Origin: DATDAH01 sp963845425
GTDB lineage: Bacteria; Actinomycetota; Acidimicrobiia; Acidimicrobiales; DATDAH01
Reading direction: 5' to 3'
Length of the DNA stretch: 64,000 nucleotides
Assembly (NCBI GenBank): GCA_963845425.1
Contig: CAWJSC010000010.1
Span: 806,001 to 870,000, forward strand
Of this stretch, positions 8,464 through 17,021 are shown in pieces. The notes under the pieces are model-generated. The model was not told where the DNA came from. It saw only the letters and a program-made list of their open reading frames with translations, and did no database searches. Within the stretch, counting starts at the first letter, position 1. Each line of letters starts with the position of its first letter. A program made the translations under genes and the position numbers.

Positions 8464-9684
8464 CTAGATGGGCAGGTCCCCCGTGGCGGCCTTGGTCGTG
8501 CCGAAGTCCTTGTAGGCGGCGATGGTGCGCTGAGCGATCCGCATCTGGTGGATCTCGTCCGCGCCGTCGGCGAAACGGGCCCAGCGGGCGTGCTGGAACA
8601 TGCCGGCCAGCGGCGTGTCGGTCGAGTATCCGAGGGCGCCGTGGACCTGGATGGCCCGGTCGATTATCCGGTTCAGGCTGTTGGCCACGAAGTGCTTGGC
8701 CATCGACACCTCGGACTTGAAGTCGTCGCCCCGGTCGATCTTGTAGGCGGCGTGCAGGACCATCAGCTTGGCCTGGTACAGCTCCATGGCCGAGTCGGCG
8801 ATCATCCACTGGACGCCCTGCTTCTCGGCCAGGATCGACCCGTGGGAGAACCGGTTCAGGGACCGGTCCACCATCATGTCCAGCGCGGTCTCGGCCTGAG
8901 CGATCCAGCGCATGCAGTGAGCCAGGCGAGCGGGGCCGAGCCGCGACTGGCCCAGCAGATGGCCCTCGCCCCGACCACCGAGCATCTGGTCGTTGTGGAC
9001 CCTCAGGTCCTCGATGAGGATCTCGGAGTGCCCGGTCGAGCCGTGCATGGTCTCGACCTGACGGACCTCGGTCCACCCTTCGCTGGGGATGTCGACGAGG
9101 AAGGCCGAGTTGGCCGCCTGGGGCAGGTCGGGGTCGTCCTCGGTGCGGGCGATGAGAATGGCGAAGTTGGCCCGGTGGGCGTTGGAGATGAACCACTTGT
9201 GGCCGTTGATGACCCACTCGTCTCCGTCCCGGTAGGCCCGGGTCTGGATGAGCGTCGGGTCCGACCCGGCCACTTCGGGCTCGGTCATGGCGAAACAGGA
9301 CCAGGCTTTGCCCTCACACAGCGGGCGCAGGTACTTCTCGGCCTGGTCCGGCGTGGCCCAGTGCAACAGCGTGTGCATGTTGCCCTCGTCGGGGGCCTGG
9401 CAGTTGAGCACCCACGGGCCGTAGTAGGTCTTCGCCGCCTCGGCCTGCACCATCGCCATCTCGACGTGACTCAGGCCCATCCCGCCCCATTCCACCGGCA
9501 TGTGGGGGCACCACAGCCCGGCCTCGAAGGCCGCCTTGCGCATGCCCAGCAATGCGGTGAGGTAGCTGTCGCGATCGTCGGGGTCGAGGGTCTTCTCCGT
9601 GGGCACCACGACGTCGTCGAGGAAGGTGCGCACCCGCAGCCGCAGGTCCTCCAGCTCCGGGGTCAGGGTGAAGTCGATCGCCAT
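8464..9684 (-). CDS. Acyl-CoA dehydrogenase
   Basis: A 406-residue FAD-dependent acyl-CoA dehydrogenase. Signatures: CFAMTEPEVAGSD (FAD/substrate segment), EWVINGHKWFISNA, and the C-terminal HGALGYSTDTPLAGMFQHA. It catalyses alpha,beta-dehydrogenation of an acyl-CoA, passing electrons to ETF; chain specificity is not readable. The ATG at 9684 is chosen because MAIDFTLTPELEDLR is the normal N-terminus; a longer in-frame start would run into the divergent decarboxylase gene. Confidence 0.88.
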   Translation of the reverse strand: MAIDFTLTPELEDLRLRVRTFLDDVVVPTEKTLDPDDRDSYLTALLGMRKAAFEAGLWCPHMPVEWGGMGLSHVEMAMVQAEAAKTYYGPWVLNCQAPDEGNMHTLLHWATPDQAEKYLRPLCEGKAWSCFAMTEPEVAGSDPTLIQTRAYRDGDEWVINGHKWFISNAHRANFAILIARTEDDPDLPQAANSAFLVDIPSEGWTEVRQVETMHGSTGHSEILIEDLRVHNDQMLGGRGEGHLLGQSRLGPARLAHCMRWIAQAETALDMMVDRSLNRFSHGSILAEKQGVQWMIADSAMELYQAKLMVLHAAYKIDRGDDFKSEVSMAKHFVANSLNRIIDRAIQVHGALGYSTDTPLAGMFQHARWARFADGADEIHQMRIAQRTIAAYKDFGTTKAATGDLPI

Positions 9685-9753
9685 GGCGTCAGCTTGGCAG
9701 ACCCGGGGCGGAACCTCGTCCTGGCCACAGCCCCGGCGGGCAGACTCACGGCC

Positions 9754-11127
9754 ATGGACCATCCTCTGCTCGACGAAGCCGTGCGCTCGGCCACCGCGTT
9801 CATCGACTCGTTGCCCGAGCGGCCGGTCGGGCGACCGGCGGACGTGCCGGCGCTCCGCGCCGCACTCGGAGCACCCCTGACCGACGGCGGGGACGGCAAC
9901 CTGGTCGCGCTGCGATCACTCGTCGCCGGCGCGGAGGACGGCATCGTCGCCACGGCCGGGCCGCGCTACTTCGGCTTCGTGAACGGCGGGTCTCACCCCG
10001 TCGCGCTCGCCGCCGACTGGCTGGTCTCGGCCTGGGACCAGAACGCGGCGATGCACGTGATGAGCCCCGCGGCCGCGGTCATCGAGGAGGTCGTCCTCGA
10101 CTGGCTGCGCGACCTCCTGCGCCTGCCGCCCGGGGGGTCGGGGGCCTTCGTCACCGGGGCGCAGATGGCGAACGTGGTCGGGCTCATGGCCGCCCGGCAC
10201 CAGGTACTGGAGCTGGCGGGCTGGGATGCGGAGCGCGACGGGCTGTTCGGCGCCCCGCCGGTCACCGTGATCGTCGGTGGCGAGCGCCACGCCGCCGTCG
10301 ACCGGGCCCTGCGCTACCTCGGTTTCGGGTCCGCCGGTGTCGTCGAGCTGGCCGTCGACGACCAGGGGGCGCTGGACCCGAGCGACCTCGCCCGGGTCCT
10401 CGGCGATGCCGACGGCGGACCCGCGATCGTCTGCACCCAGGCGGGCAACGTGAACACCGGCGCCTTCGACCCCATCGCCGAGGTCTGTGCCATAGCCCAC
10501 GAGCACGCGGCCTGGGTCCACGTGGACGGGGCCTTCGGGCTCTGGGCCGCGGCCAGCGAACGCCACCGGCACCTGCTCACGGGCTACGAGGCGGCCGACA
10601 GCTGGGCCGTCGACATGCACAAGTGGCTGAACGCCCCCTACGACTGCTCGGCGGCCCTCACCGCCCACCCTGAGGCCCATCGCGCGGCGATGGCCGCCAC
10701 CGCGGCCTACCTCACCCCCGGCGAGCACCGGGAGCCCATCGACTGGAACCCCGAGATGAGCCGCCGGGCCCGCGCCGTGCCCACCTGGGCGATCCTCCGC
10801 TCGCTGGGCCGTCAGGGAGTGGAAGACATGGTCGACCGCTTCTGTGCCCTGGCCCGGCAAGCGGCGGCGGGTTTCGCCGCCGCCGACGGGGTCGAGGTCC
10901 TGAACGACGTGGTGCTCAACCAGGTCCTGGTCCGCTTCGGCGACGACGACCAGGCCACCCGGGACGTGGTCACCCGGGTCCAGCAGGACGGCACCTGCTG
11001 GGTGGGAGGAACGGTCTGGCAGGACCGGGCCGCCATGCGGTTCTCGGTGTCGAACTGGTCCACCACCGAGGACGACATCGACCGCTCCGTCGCCGCCGTC
11101 CTCTCGTGCGCGGCTGACGACTCATGA
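9754..11127 (+). CDS. PLP-dependent group II decarboxylase / aspartate aminotransferase-fold protein
   Basis: A 457-residue protein of the glutamate/aromatic amino acid decarboxylase family. It has the GGSH stretch near the N-terminus, FVTGAQMANVVGL, the Asp of WVHVDGAFGLW that contacts the pyridine nitrogen, and the Schiff-base lysine in AVDMHKWLNAPYDCS. Relatives decarboxylate aromatic amino acids, glutamate or aspartate. The substrate cannot be assigned from sequence. ATG at 9754, divergent from the acyl-CoA dehydrogenase. Confidence 0.85.
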   Translation: MDHPLLDEAVRSATAFIDSLPERPVGRPADVPALRAALGAPLTDGGDGNLVALRSLVAGAEDGIVATAGPRYFGFVNGGSHPVALAADWLVSAWDQNAAMHVMSPAAAVIEEVVLDWLRDLLRLPPGGSGAFVTGAQMANVVGLMAARHQVLELAGWDAERDGLFGAPPVTVIVGGERHAAVDRALRYLGFGSAGVVELAVDDQGALDPSDLARVLGDADGGPAIVCTQAGNVNTGAFDPIAEVCAIAHEHAAWVHVDGAFGLWAAASERHRHLLTGYEAADSWAVDMHKWLNAPYDCSAALTAHPEAHRAAMAATAAYLTPGEHREPIDWNPEMSRRARAVPTWAILRSLGRQGVEDMVDRFCALARQAAAGFAAADGVEVLNDVVLNQVLVRFGDDDQATRDVVTRVQQDGTCWVGGTVWQDRAAMRFSVSNWSTTEDDIDRSVAAVLSCAADDS

Positions 11128-11186
11128 CCCCTGGTCGGCGCGGCGGAGGCGCCAGCCGAAGCAGTTCTCCCAATCGATCGCCGATG

Positions 11187-11201
11187 GCTGCCGTAGGCAG
11201 C
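11187..11201. terminator. Short perfect hairpin between convergent genes
   Basis: GCTGCC and GGCAGC form a 6-bp perfect stem with a 3-base loop, inside the 108-base gap between the convergent decarboxylase and DsrE genes. There is no T-tract, so intrinsic termination is only possible. The rest of the gap is GC-rich and shows no gene. Confidence 0.3.
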
Positions 11202-11235
11202 AGGAGCCGCGCAGGCGGCGACGAGGGGTAGCGCG

Positions 11236-11706
11236 TTACGTGAAGATGATCTGACCCCCGGCCGCCTTGTCGTAGAACTCGCCGACGGTGATGATCTCCT
11301 CGACCTGCTCGACGAAGTCGTCCCGGGTCAGGTCGAACATGTCGACGGAGGCCTTGCAGGCGTAGATCCCGGCGCCGGTGTCGCCGATGAGCTCGATGAA
11401 CTCCGGGATGTCGGGGATGTCCAGCGACTCCATCTTCTTGTCCATCATGTGGGTGGCGATGGAGGACATGCCGGGGAGCAGGCCCACGAGAGTCGCCATG
11501 TGCATCCCGGGGTTGCCGACCGTGGCCACCTTGATGTGCTCATAGCGCTTCTTGTGGATCGCGTCGAGCCCGAAGAAGGTGAAGAAGAGGTTGGCCTCGA
11601 TGCCCTCGGCGCGGGCGCCGTTGGCCATGATCAACCCGGGGTAGATCCCGTCCAAGGATCCCTTCGAGATGATGATCGACACCTTGGTGATCGGTTCGTC
11701 GCCCAT
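11236..11706 (-). CDS. DsrE/DsrF-like sulfur-relay family protein
   Basis: A 156-residue DsrE-fold protein. The N-terminal strand KVSIIISKGSL and the conserved cysteine in GAGIYACKASVDMF match the position of the active-site cysteine of this family. A Met-rich loop (HMMDKKMESL) resembles DsrE proteins annotated as peroxiredoxin-like. Family members shuttle sulfane sulfur. It is the last gene of an operon with a TusE/DsrC-like protein and an SQR-like oxidoreductase, which supports a sulfur-transfer role. A strong Shine-Dalgarno GGAGG lies just upstream of the ATG. Confidence 0.85.
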   Translation of the reverse strand: MGDEPITKVSIIISKGSLDGIYPGLIMANGARAEGIEANLFFTFFGLDAIHKKRYEHIKVATVGNPGMHMATLVGLLPGMSSIATHMMDKKMESLDIPDIPEFIELIGDTGAGIYACKASVDMFDLTRDDFVEQVEEIITVGEFYDKAAGGQIIFT

Positions 11707-11721
11707 GGCGACCTCCTGGTT

Positions 11722-12039
11722 CTAGATGCAGCCGCGGGGCTTGGGGATGCCGGCCACCTTCGCGGCGATCTTGGCCGGACCCTTGGGGAACAGTTGGTAG
11801 AGCTCCTTCACCGGAACGCCCGAGGCCTTGCCCAGGACCCGCACCGTCGGGCCGGTGCCCTTCTCGAAGTACTCCTGACGCATGAACGTCAGGACCTGCC
11901 AATGGCGATCGGTCAGGTCGTCGATGCCCTCGGCCTTGGCCAGTTCCGGCGCCATGGCCTCGGTCCACTGCTCAGCGTCCTCGAAGAAGCCCTCGTCGTT
12001 GACCTGGACCTCGACACCGGCGACGGTGGTGGTGCTCAT
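11722..12039 (-). CDS. TusE/DsrC-like sulfur carrier protein
   Basis: A 105-residue member of the TusE/DsrC/RspA family. The N-terminal VNDEGFFEDAEQWTEAMA and the C-terminal FPKGPAKIAAKVAGIPKPRGCI with its penultimate cysteine are characteristic. In true DsrC a second cysteine lies ten residues or so before the end Cys; here that position is alanine (AKIAAK), so the protein resembles TusE-type single-cysteine carriers. The ATG at 12039 overlaps the stop of the upstream oxidoreductase (TGATG) and is preceded by GGAGGAGAAG, which fixes the start. Confidence 0.87.
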   Translation of the reverse strand: MSTTTVAGVEVQVNDEGFFEDAEQWTEAMAPELAKAEGIDDLTDRHWQVLTFMRQEYFEKGTGPTVRVLGKASGVPVKELYQLFPKGPAKIAAKVAGIPKPRGCI

Positions 12040-13274
12040 CACTTCTCCTCCTTGCCCGACATCGACATCTCGGCACCCACACCGGGGAGGTCCCGGCCGG
12101 GCAGCAGGACGTGCCAGTAGACCCACTGGAACATCAGCTTTCCGAGGTGGTTCAGCCTTGACTCCCGCAGGAGCGGGAGCGGCCCGGCCGCCATCGGGAA
12201 GCGGCCGGGGAGAGGCTCGGTCTCGTAGTTGAAGTCGATCAGCAGGGCCTTGTGGAAGCCCGTCTCGATGAAGCAGTTGGCGTGACCGTCGAAACCCTCC
12301 ACGAGGTCCCGTCCGGCGAGGAAGTTCTGCACGTTCTCGGTCAGGACCTCGCCCTCGAAGTGGGTCACGCTGCCCGCCTTCGAGGTCGGGACGGACGCGG
12401 CGTCACCGATCACGAAGATGTTGGGCCGGACCTTGGACTGCAAGGTGTGCTCGTCGGTCGGCACGAAGTCGAGCTCGTCGCCCAGACCCTCCGAGCGACC
12501 GACGTACTCGGCCCCGCTGTGGACGGGGATCGTGACCAGCAGGTCGAAGGGCACCTCGCGCTCGTCGTAGCTGACCAGGCGCCCGCCGGCGCCGTCGACC
12601 TCACCGGTGTTGAACTCGGTGACGAGCTCGATGCCCTTCTCGTCCAGCAACCCGCCGAGGGTGGCCGAGGACACCGGCTTGGTGAACGCGCCGTCGAGCG
12701 GGGTGGCGAACACGATCTCGACCCGGTCGCGGATGCCTCGCTCGGTGAAGTACCAGTCGGCCAGGAAGGCGAACTCGAGCGGCGCCACCGGGCACTTGAT
12801 GGGCAACTCGACGAAGTTGACCACCAGGCGGCCGCCGTCGAACTCCTCCAGGGCCTCGGCCAACGCCGCCGACCCCTCCGGCGTGTAGAAGGTGAAGACC
12901 TTCTCCATCCAGCCCTCGCCCAGCATGCCCTCGGTCTCCTCGGGCACCAGGCGGGCCCCGGTGGCGACGATGAGCAGGTCGTAGTCCAAGGTCGTGCCGT
13001 CGACGAGGTGTACGCGGTCGATGTCGATGTCGACCCGATCCACCTCCGCGCGATGGAAGTCGATCCCCGTGTGGAACTGGCGGTGGCGGGTCCGGGAGAT
13101 CTCCTCGGGGTCGGCCAGGCCGAAGGGCACGAACAAGAGGCCCGGTTGGTACACGTGGTGGTCGTCCTGGTCGACGACCGTGATGGAGAGGGCTTCTTCG
13201 GCGTACTCGGACCGCAGCCGGTTGGCCATGATCGTCCCGCCGGTCCCACCACCCAGGATCACCAGTCGCTTCAT
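12039..13274 (-). CDS. Sulfide:quinone oxidoreductase-like FAD/NAD(P) flavoprotein
   Basis: A 411-residue two-dinucleotide-binding flavoprotein. The FAD motif GGGTGGT is at the N-terminus, VYQPGLLFVPFG is typical of SQR, and FVIGDAASVPTSKAGS is the FAD ribityl motif. Two cysteines occupy SQR-like places: LPIKCPVAP and GHANCFIETG. The third cysteine of classical type I SQR is not obvious. It probably oxidises sulfide at the membrane quinone pool, handing sulfane sulfur to the downstream TusE- and DsrE-like proteins (inference from operon order). The C-terminus (KLMFQWVYWHVLLPGRD) looks amphipathic and membrane-attaching. Confidence 0.85.
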   Translation of the reverse strand: MKRLVILGGGTGGTIMANRLRSEYAEEALSITVVDQDDHHVYQPGLLFVPFGLADPEEISRTRHRQFHTGIDFHRAEVDRVDIDIDRVHLVDGTTLDYDLLIVATGARLVPEETEGMLGEGWMEKVFTFYTPEGSAALAEALEEFDGGRLVVNFVELPIKCPVAPLEFAFLADWYFTERGIRDRVEIVFATPLDGAFTKPVSSATLGGLLDEKGIELVTEFNTGEVDGAGGRLVSYDEREVPFDLLVTIPVHSGAEYVGRSEGLGDELDFVPTDEHTLQSKVRPNIFVIGDAASVPTSKAGSVTHFEGEVLTENVQNFLAGRDLVEGFDGHANCFIETGFHKALLIDFNYETEPLPGRFPMAAGPLPLLRESRLNHLGKLMFQWVYWHVLLPGRDLPGVGAEMSMSGKEEK

Positions 13275-13374
13275 GCGGTCAACCTACGGTAGGCGACGAT
13301 CCGCCGCCGAGGGCCGGAGGTCCCGACCTGACGAGCCATCAGACCCCCCTCAGGGAGCGGCCGTTGGTCCCGAC
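13275..13374. other. Intergenic gap with a short direct repeat
   Basis: Upstream of the SQR operon and downstream of the SDR stop. The 11-mer GGTCCCGACCT occurs twice, at 13319-13329 and 13366-13376, the second overlapping the SDR stop codon. No gene is seen. It probably holds the SQR operon promoter. Confidence 0.3.
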
Positions 13375-14292
13375 CTAGAGGTCCGGGACGCTGGGTGCCG
13401 CGCTCGGCGGAGGGGTGTCGGGACCGGTGGGATCGAGGCCGGCCCGCTGCCGCTGGAGCTCCAGCGGCAGCTGGGCGGTCTGGGCGATGAGCGTGCCCCG
13501 GGCGGCGAAGGAGGCCGCCCCGTCGGCCATGACGGTGTGGCCCGACATCCAGCGGGCCGCGTCGGTGCAGAGCAGGGCCACGACCTCGGCGATCGCGTCG
13601 GGGGTGGCCGCCTCCCGGAGCGGGTGGCTGCGCTCGTGGACGCCCAGCATCACCTCGTAGTGGTCGCCCAGCATCAGCTTCAGCGAGTCGCCGAAGAACG
13701 CGTCGGGGTTCACGCCGACCGCGGTGATGCCGTGCTTGCCCAACTCCACGGTCAGGTAGGTGACCAGCATCTCCATGGAGGCCTTGGCCGCGGCCAGGAG
13801 GCCGTGGGCCGGCGCCCACGAGACCGTGTCGATGCCGGAGACGGCCACGATGCGGCCGCCGCCACGCGGCTCCATCAGGGGGACCGCCCGCTGAACCGCG
13901 TGCAGGAAGCCGGTCACGGTGATGGCGAAGGTCCGCTCCACGTTGTGCGGCGCCTGCTCCAGCAGGGGCTTGAGGCTGGTGGCCGCGGCATTGGCCACGA
14001 GGATGTCCAGGCCACCGGGCCCGTCGGCCTCGATCCAGTCGAAGAGGGCGTCGATCGACCCGATGTCTCCCGCGTCGAGCGGCTGCACGTGCGCCCGACC
14101 GCCTGCCTCGGCGATGGCGGCGGCCACGTCGGCCGCGGCCTCGGCCTGCTTGCGGTAGGTGACGATCACCTCAGCGCCCATGGCGGCCAGTCGCTGGGCG
14201 GTGGCCGCCCCCAGACCCCGGGACGAGCCGGTGACCAGAGCGATGCGATCGGTCAGGTCGATGCGGGGCCGGAGGTCCGCCGGGTCAGTCAC
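13375..14292 (-). CDS. SDR-family protein lacking the catalytic tyrosine
   Basis: A 305-residue Rossmann protein of the short-chain dehydrogenase/reductase superfamily: TGSSRGLG cofactor loop, NAAAT in the NNAG position, and a serine in VAVSGID. At the place where YxxxK is expected the sequence is GLLAAAK, so lysine is kept but tyrosine is leucine. It may therefore be a non-classical reductase or a binding protein. A Pro-rich tail follows residue 270. It overlaps the upstream epimerase gene by 8 bases. Confidence 0.82.
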   Translation of the reverse strand: MTDPADLRPRIDLTDRIALVTGSSRGLGAATAQRLAAMGAEVIVTYRKQAEAAADVAAAIAEAGGRAHVQPLDAGDIGSIDALFDWIEADGPGGLDILVANAAATSLKPLLEQAPHNVERTFAITVTGFLHAVQRAVPLMEPRGGGRIVAVSGIDTVSWAPAHGLLAAAKASMEMLVTYLTVELGKHGITAVGVNPDAFFGDSLKLMLGDHYEVMLGVHERSHPLREAATPDAIAEVVALLCTDAARWMSGHTVMADGAASFAARGTLIAQTAQLPLELQRQRAGLDPTGPDTPPPSAAPSVPDL

Positions 14293-15202
14293 TGAAGAGC
14301 TCCGGGTGACGCACCTCGACCATCCGGCGCAGGCCCTCCCGCCAGTCGATCGCGGCCGGGCCGATCAGCTCGTGCATCCGGGTGGTGTCCACCCTCACGC
14401 TCTCGATGGTGGCGGTCGTCGGGGCGAAGGTGGGCATGATCCCGACCATCTCGCCGAGGTGGAGGCACCAGTCCTCGATGCTGACCGAGTCGGGCCCGGC
14501 CCAGTTCACGACCGTGGCGGGCACCGAAGCCACGTCCAAGAGCTTGGGCACCTGGGTGACGATGTCCTCCTCGTGGATGGGGTTGAACTCGCTGGGCGCG
14601 TCCTCGTGGACCGGCACCGGCTGGCCCGCCAGCATCATGTCGAAGTGGAAGGCGGGCCAACCACCGTTGTCGCCGTAGGGCACCGACAGCCGGGCGATGG
14701 TCGTGGGCAGCCCCCACTGCCGGGCGCCGTAGCGAGCCATGGCCTCGGCCGCGATCTTGGTGATCGAATAGGTCGGCAGGAAGCCGAAGGGCCGGTGGTT
14801 GTCACCCAGTGGGTCGGTCTCGGCGAAATCGTGGTGGCCGTTGGGCTGGTAGACGGCGGTCGACGAGCAGTGGAGGAACGACTCGGCCTCCCGGCAGTGG
14901 TGCAGGAGCAGGCCGAGAGACTCGACGTTGGCCGCCAGGTCCCGGTCGAAGTCGCCGGTCTTGGCGACGGCGAAGTTGGCGACGTGGTCGACGTCGGCGG
15001 GGACCCCCGAGAAGTCGCCGGCCACCAGGTCGGCGCGGATGCAGGTCACGCCGGCCACCTCCAGCCGCGCCCTGGCGGCGGCGTCGCCGAAGCGGGCCAC
15101 GCCGAACACCTCGTTGCGCTCGGCCAGCGCGAGGGCGACGGGGAGGCCGACCTGTCCGGTCGGCCCGGTGATCAGGACGCGCTTGCCCTCCATCTGGCTC
15201 AC
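14285..15202 (-). CDS. NAD-dependent epimerase/dehydratase family protein
   Basis: A 305-residue extended SDR. TGPTGQVGLPVA is the NAD(P)-binding loop, SSTAVYQ the strand with the catalytic Ser/Thr, and the tyrosine-lysine pair lies in YSITKIAAEAMA. Substrate unknown. Its partners, a Rieske protein upstream (9-base gap) and an SDR downstream (overlap), suggest a catabolic or modification pathway rather than nucleotide-sugar synthesis. Confidence 0.82.
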   Translation of the reverse strand: MSQMEGKRVLITGPTGQVGLPVALALAERNEVFGVARFGDAAARARLEVAGVTCIRADLVAGDFSGVPADVDHVANFAVAKTGDFDRDLAANVESLGLLLHHCREAESFLHCSSTAVYQPNGHHDFAETDPLGDNHRPFGFLPTYSITKIAAEAMARYGARQWGLPTTIARLSVPYGDNGGWPAFHFDMMLAGQPVPVHEDAPSEFNPIHEEDIVTQVPKLLDVASVPATVVNWAGPDSVSIEDWCLHLGEMVGIMPTFAPTTATIESVRVDTTRMHELIGPAAIDWREGLRRMVEVRHPELFSD

Positions 15203-15211
15203 GCCCTCGTT

Positions 15212-15544
15212 CTACTCGCTCGGGAGCTGGGCCTCGATCCGGCCGTCGACCTCCCGGCACGGGTAGACGGCGATGTCCGCCTTCGGGTCCCGGCGACCCG
15301 TCATCCCGGCCTTCGTCCCCGTCCCCGACGTGTCGAAGCGCCAGAAGTGGGCGGCACAGACGATCTCGGGCCCGTCGACCACACCCTCGGCGCCGAGGTG
15401 GGACCACTGGTGCGGACAGCGGGCCTCCATGACGCACGCCTCGCCGTCAACGGTCCGCCAGACCACCAGATCCAGGGCCCCGTGCGCCGCGTCCACGATC
15501 TGACCCGCCGCGACCTCGCCCGCCACCTCGACCCATTCGCCCAT
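15212..15544 (-). CDS. Rieske [2Fe-2S] ferredoxin-like protein
   Basis: A 110-residue soluble Rieske protein. The cluster ligands are visible as CPHQWSHLG and CAAHFWRFD, the C-x-H ... C-x-x-H pattern. Small free-standing Rieske proteins usually deliver electrons to oxygenases. It is the first gene of an operon with the epimerase-like and SDR-like genes; no oxygenase is next to it. Confidence 0.88.
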   Translation of the reverse strand: MGEWVEVAGEVAAGQIVDAAHGALDLVVWRTVDGEACVMEARCPHQWSHLGAEGVVDGPEIVCAAHFWRFDTSGTGTKAGMTGRRDPKADIAVYPCREVDGRIEAQLPSE

Positions 15545-15572
15545 CCACCCCTACCTACCGCCGACCGAGTCG

Positions 15573-15619
15573 AAATTGCACTGATTTGTCGCGCCCAGCG
15601 TGACAAATCGGCGCAATGT
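15573..15619. repeat. Palindromic element, copy 1
   Basis: Two 20-base arms (15573-15592 and 15600-15619) pair with four mismatches around the 7-base loop GCCCAGC. Core arm sequence GATTTGTC / GACAAATC. It sits between the divergent Rieske and thioredoxin-fold genes. A closely similar palindrome with the same arm and loop length lies at 21097-21143. It could be an operator or a small mobile palindromic unit. Confidence 0.7.
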
Positions 15620-15644
15620 CGTCGGGTGTGGGTAGAACACGGCC

Positions 15645-16223
15645 ATGGTCGCCACCCCGTCCACGATGCTGCCGCTCGGCTCGCCGCTGCCCTCGTTCAG
15701 CCTGTCGGGGCCCGACGCCATGACCTGGTCGACTGAGGACGCCGCCGGCGCACCGGCGCTCGTGGTGGCCTTCCTCTGTCCGCACTGCCCGTACGTGAAG
15801 CACATCGAGGCCCGCTGCGGTGAGGTGGCCGCTGACCTGATGAACCGCGGTGCCGCGGTCGTCGCGGTCCAGTCCAATGCCATCGAGGACTACCCCCAAG
15901 ACGGACCCGAGGAGATGGCGGCCCAGGCGGTGGCCAACGGCTTCCGCTTCCCCTACCTGCTCGACGCGTCCCAGGAGGTGGCCAAGGCGTTCCGGGCCGC
16001 CTGCACCCCGGACTTCTTCGTGTTCGACCGCGACGGGCGTCTGGCCTACCGCGGCCAGTTCGACGACTCCCGGCCGGCCAACGACCTCCCGGTCACCGGG
16101 GCCGACCTCGTCGCCGCGGTCGAGGCGCTGCTCGCCGGCGGAGCCGTCCCCGAGGACCAGCTCCCCAGCATCGGTTGCAACATCAAGTGGCGGGCCGGAA
16201 ATGAGCCCCGCTACTTCGGCTGA
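15645..16223 (+). CDS. Thioredoxin-fold AhpC/TSA-like protein
   Basis: A 192-residue redoxin of the AhpC/TSA-like group. The active-site region VVAFLCPHCPYVKHIEARC has a CxxC pair; LLDASQEVAKAF and the cis-Pro region CTPDFFVFDRDG are typical. It may reduce peroxides or thiols in the cytoplasm; there is no signal peptide. ATG at 15645. Its 3' end overlaps the convergent hydrolase by 13 bases. Confidence 0.83.
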   Translation: MVATPSTMLPLGSPLPSFSLSGPDAMTWSTEDAAGAPALVVAFLCPHCPYVKHIEARCGEVAADLMNRGAAVVAVQSNAIEDYPQDGPEEMAAQAVANGFRFPYLLDASQEVAKAFRAACTPDFFVFDRDGRLAYRGQFDDSRPANDLPVTGADLVAAVEALLAGGAVPEDQLPSIGCNIKWRAGNEPRYFG

Positions 16224-17017
16224 GTCACTCCGTCGAGGAAGGCAACCACCCGGTCACGCCAGGCGAACACCTCCTTCAGGGATGCCGCCACGATCACCAC
16301 CGCCTGCGGGAGCAGCTCCGCGAGCCGCTCGGCGGTGGCTTCGGGATGGACCGGATCGCCCTGCCACGCCAACACGAGGACTGGCACCGTGAGGGCGGCG
16401 ATGGCGTCCGGCTCCGGCAGGTCCGAGCCGCCGACGCCGGTGAGCAACGGGGCCAGCACCTCGGGGTCATAGCCCTCGTAGCGGTCCCTGATGCCGGCCC
16501 GGACCAGATCGGCGAACGGGGCGAAGATCGGCGCCAGTGGCTCGGCCATGGCGCCCTCGACGAAGGCCGTCATTCCCTCCTCACGGACGAGCCGGCCTCG
16601 GTCCTGGTAGGTCGCGCCGCGTGCCCGACGACCGGCCCACGCGGTCGGCGGGATGCCGAGGACCAACGCCTGCACCCGATCAGGCGCGGCCACCGCGACG
16701 TGCAGGGCGGTACCCGAGCCAAGTGACATCCCGCCGGTCACGAAGCGGTCGACGCCGAGGGCGTCGGCCACTCCGAGCTGGTCGGCAGCCAACGAGGGGT
16801 AGGTGTAGTCAGCGGGATCACTGGTGGCGCCCGAGTCCCCGTGGCCGCGGGCGTCGTAGCGGATCAAGCGGTAGCGATCTTCGGGGAGGTCGGCCACACC
16901 CATCCCCATCGCCGCCTCGGCCGCCATGGAGCTCGTGAGCCCGTGGCCCCACAGCACCGGCGTCCCGGCCCCGGCGTCCCGGACGGCGAGGTCGATCCCA
17001 CGGACCTCGACGGTCAC
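16211..17017 (-). CDS. Alpha/beta hydrolase
   Basis: A 268-residue alpha/beta-hydrolase-fold protein. The oxyanion region is VLWGHGLTSS, the nucleophile elbow is GGMSLGSG, and an acid strand follows in VPVLVLAWQGDPVHP. The usual C-terminal His before the last helix is not obvious (VIVAASLKEVFAW), so catalysis is uncertain. The GTG at 17017 is chosen because it lies 4 bases after the upstream metallo-beta-lactamase stop. Likely in the mscR operon. Confidence 0.78.
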   Translation of the reverse strand: MTVEVRGIDLAVRDAGAGTPVLWGHGLTSSMAAEAAMGMGVADLPEDRYRLIRYDARGHGDSGATSDPADYTYPSLAADQLGVADALGVDRFVTGGMSLGSGTALHVAVAAPDRVQALVLGIPPTAWAGRRARGATYQDRGRLVREEGMTAFVEGAMAEPLAPIFAPFADLVRAGIRDRYEGYDPEVLAPLLTGVGGSDLPEPDAIAALTVPVLVLAWQGDPVHPEATAERLAELLPQAVVIVAASLKEVFAWRDRVVAFLDGVTQPK

Positions 17018-17021
17018 GGGG

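Noticed and set aside
13319..13376. Two copies of GGTCCCGACCT flanking 36 bases, as a possible insertion footprint
   Set aside because: No inverted repeat or element lies between them, and GC-rich 11-mers can recur by chance. Kept only as a note.
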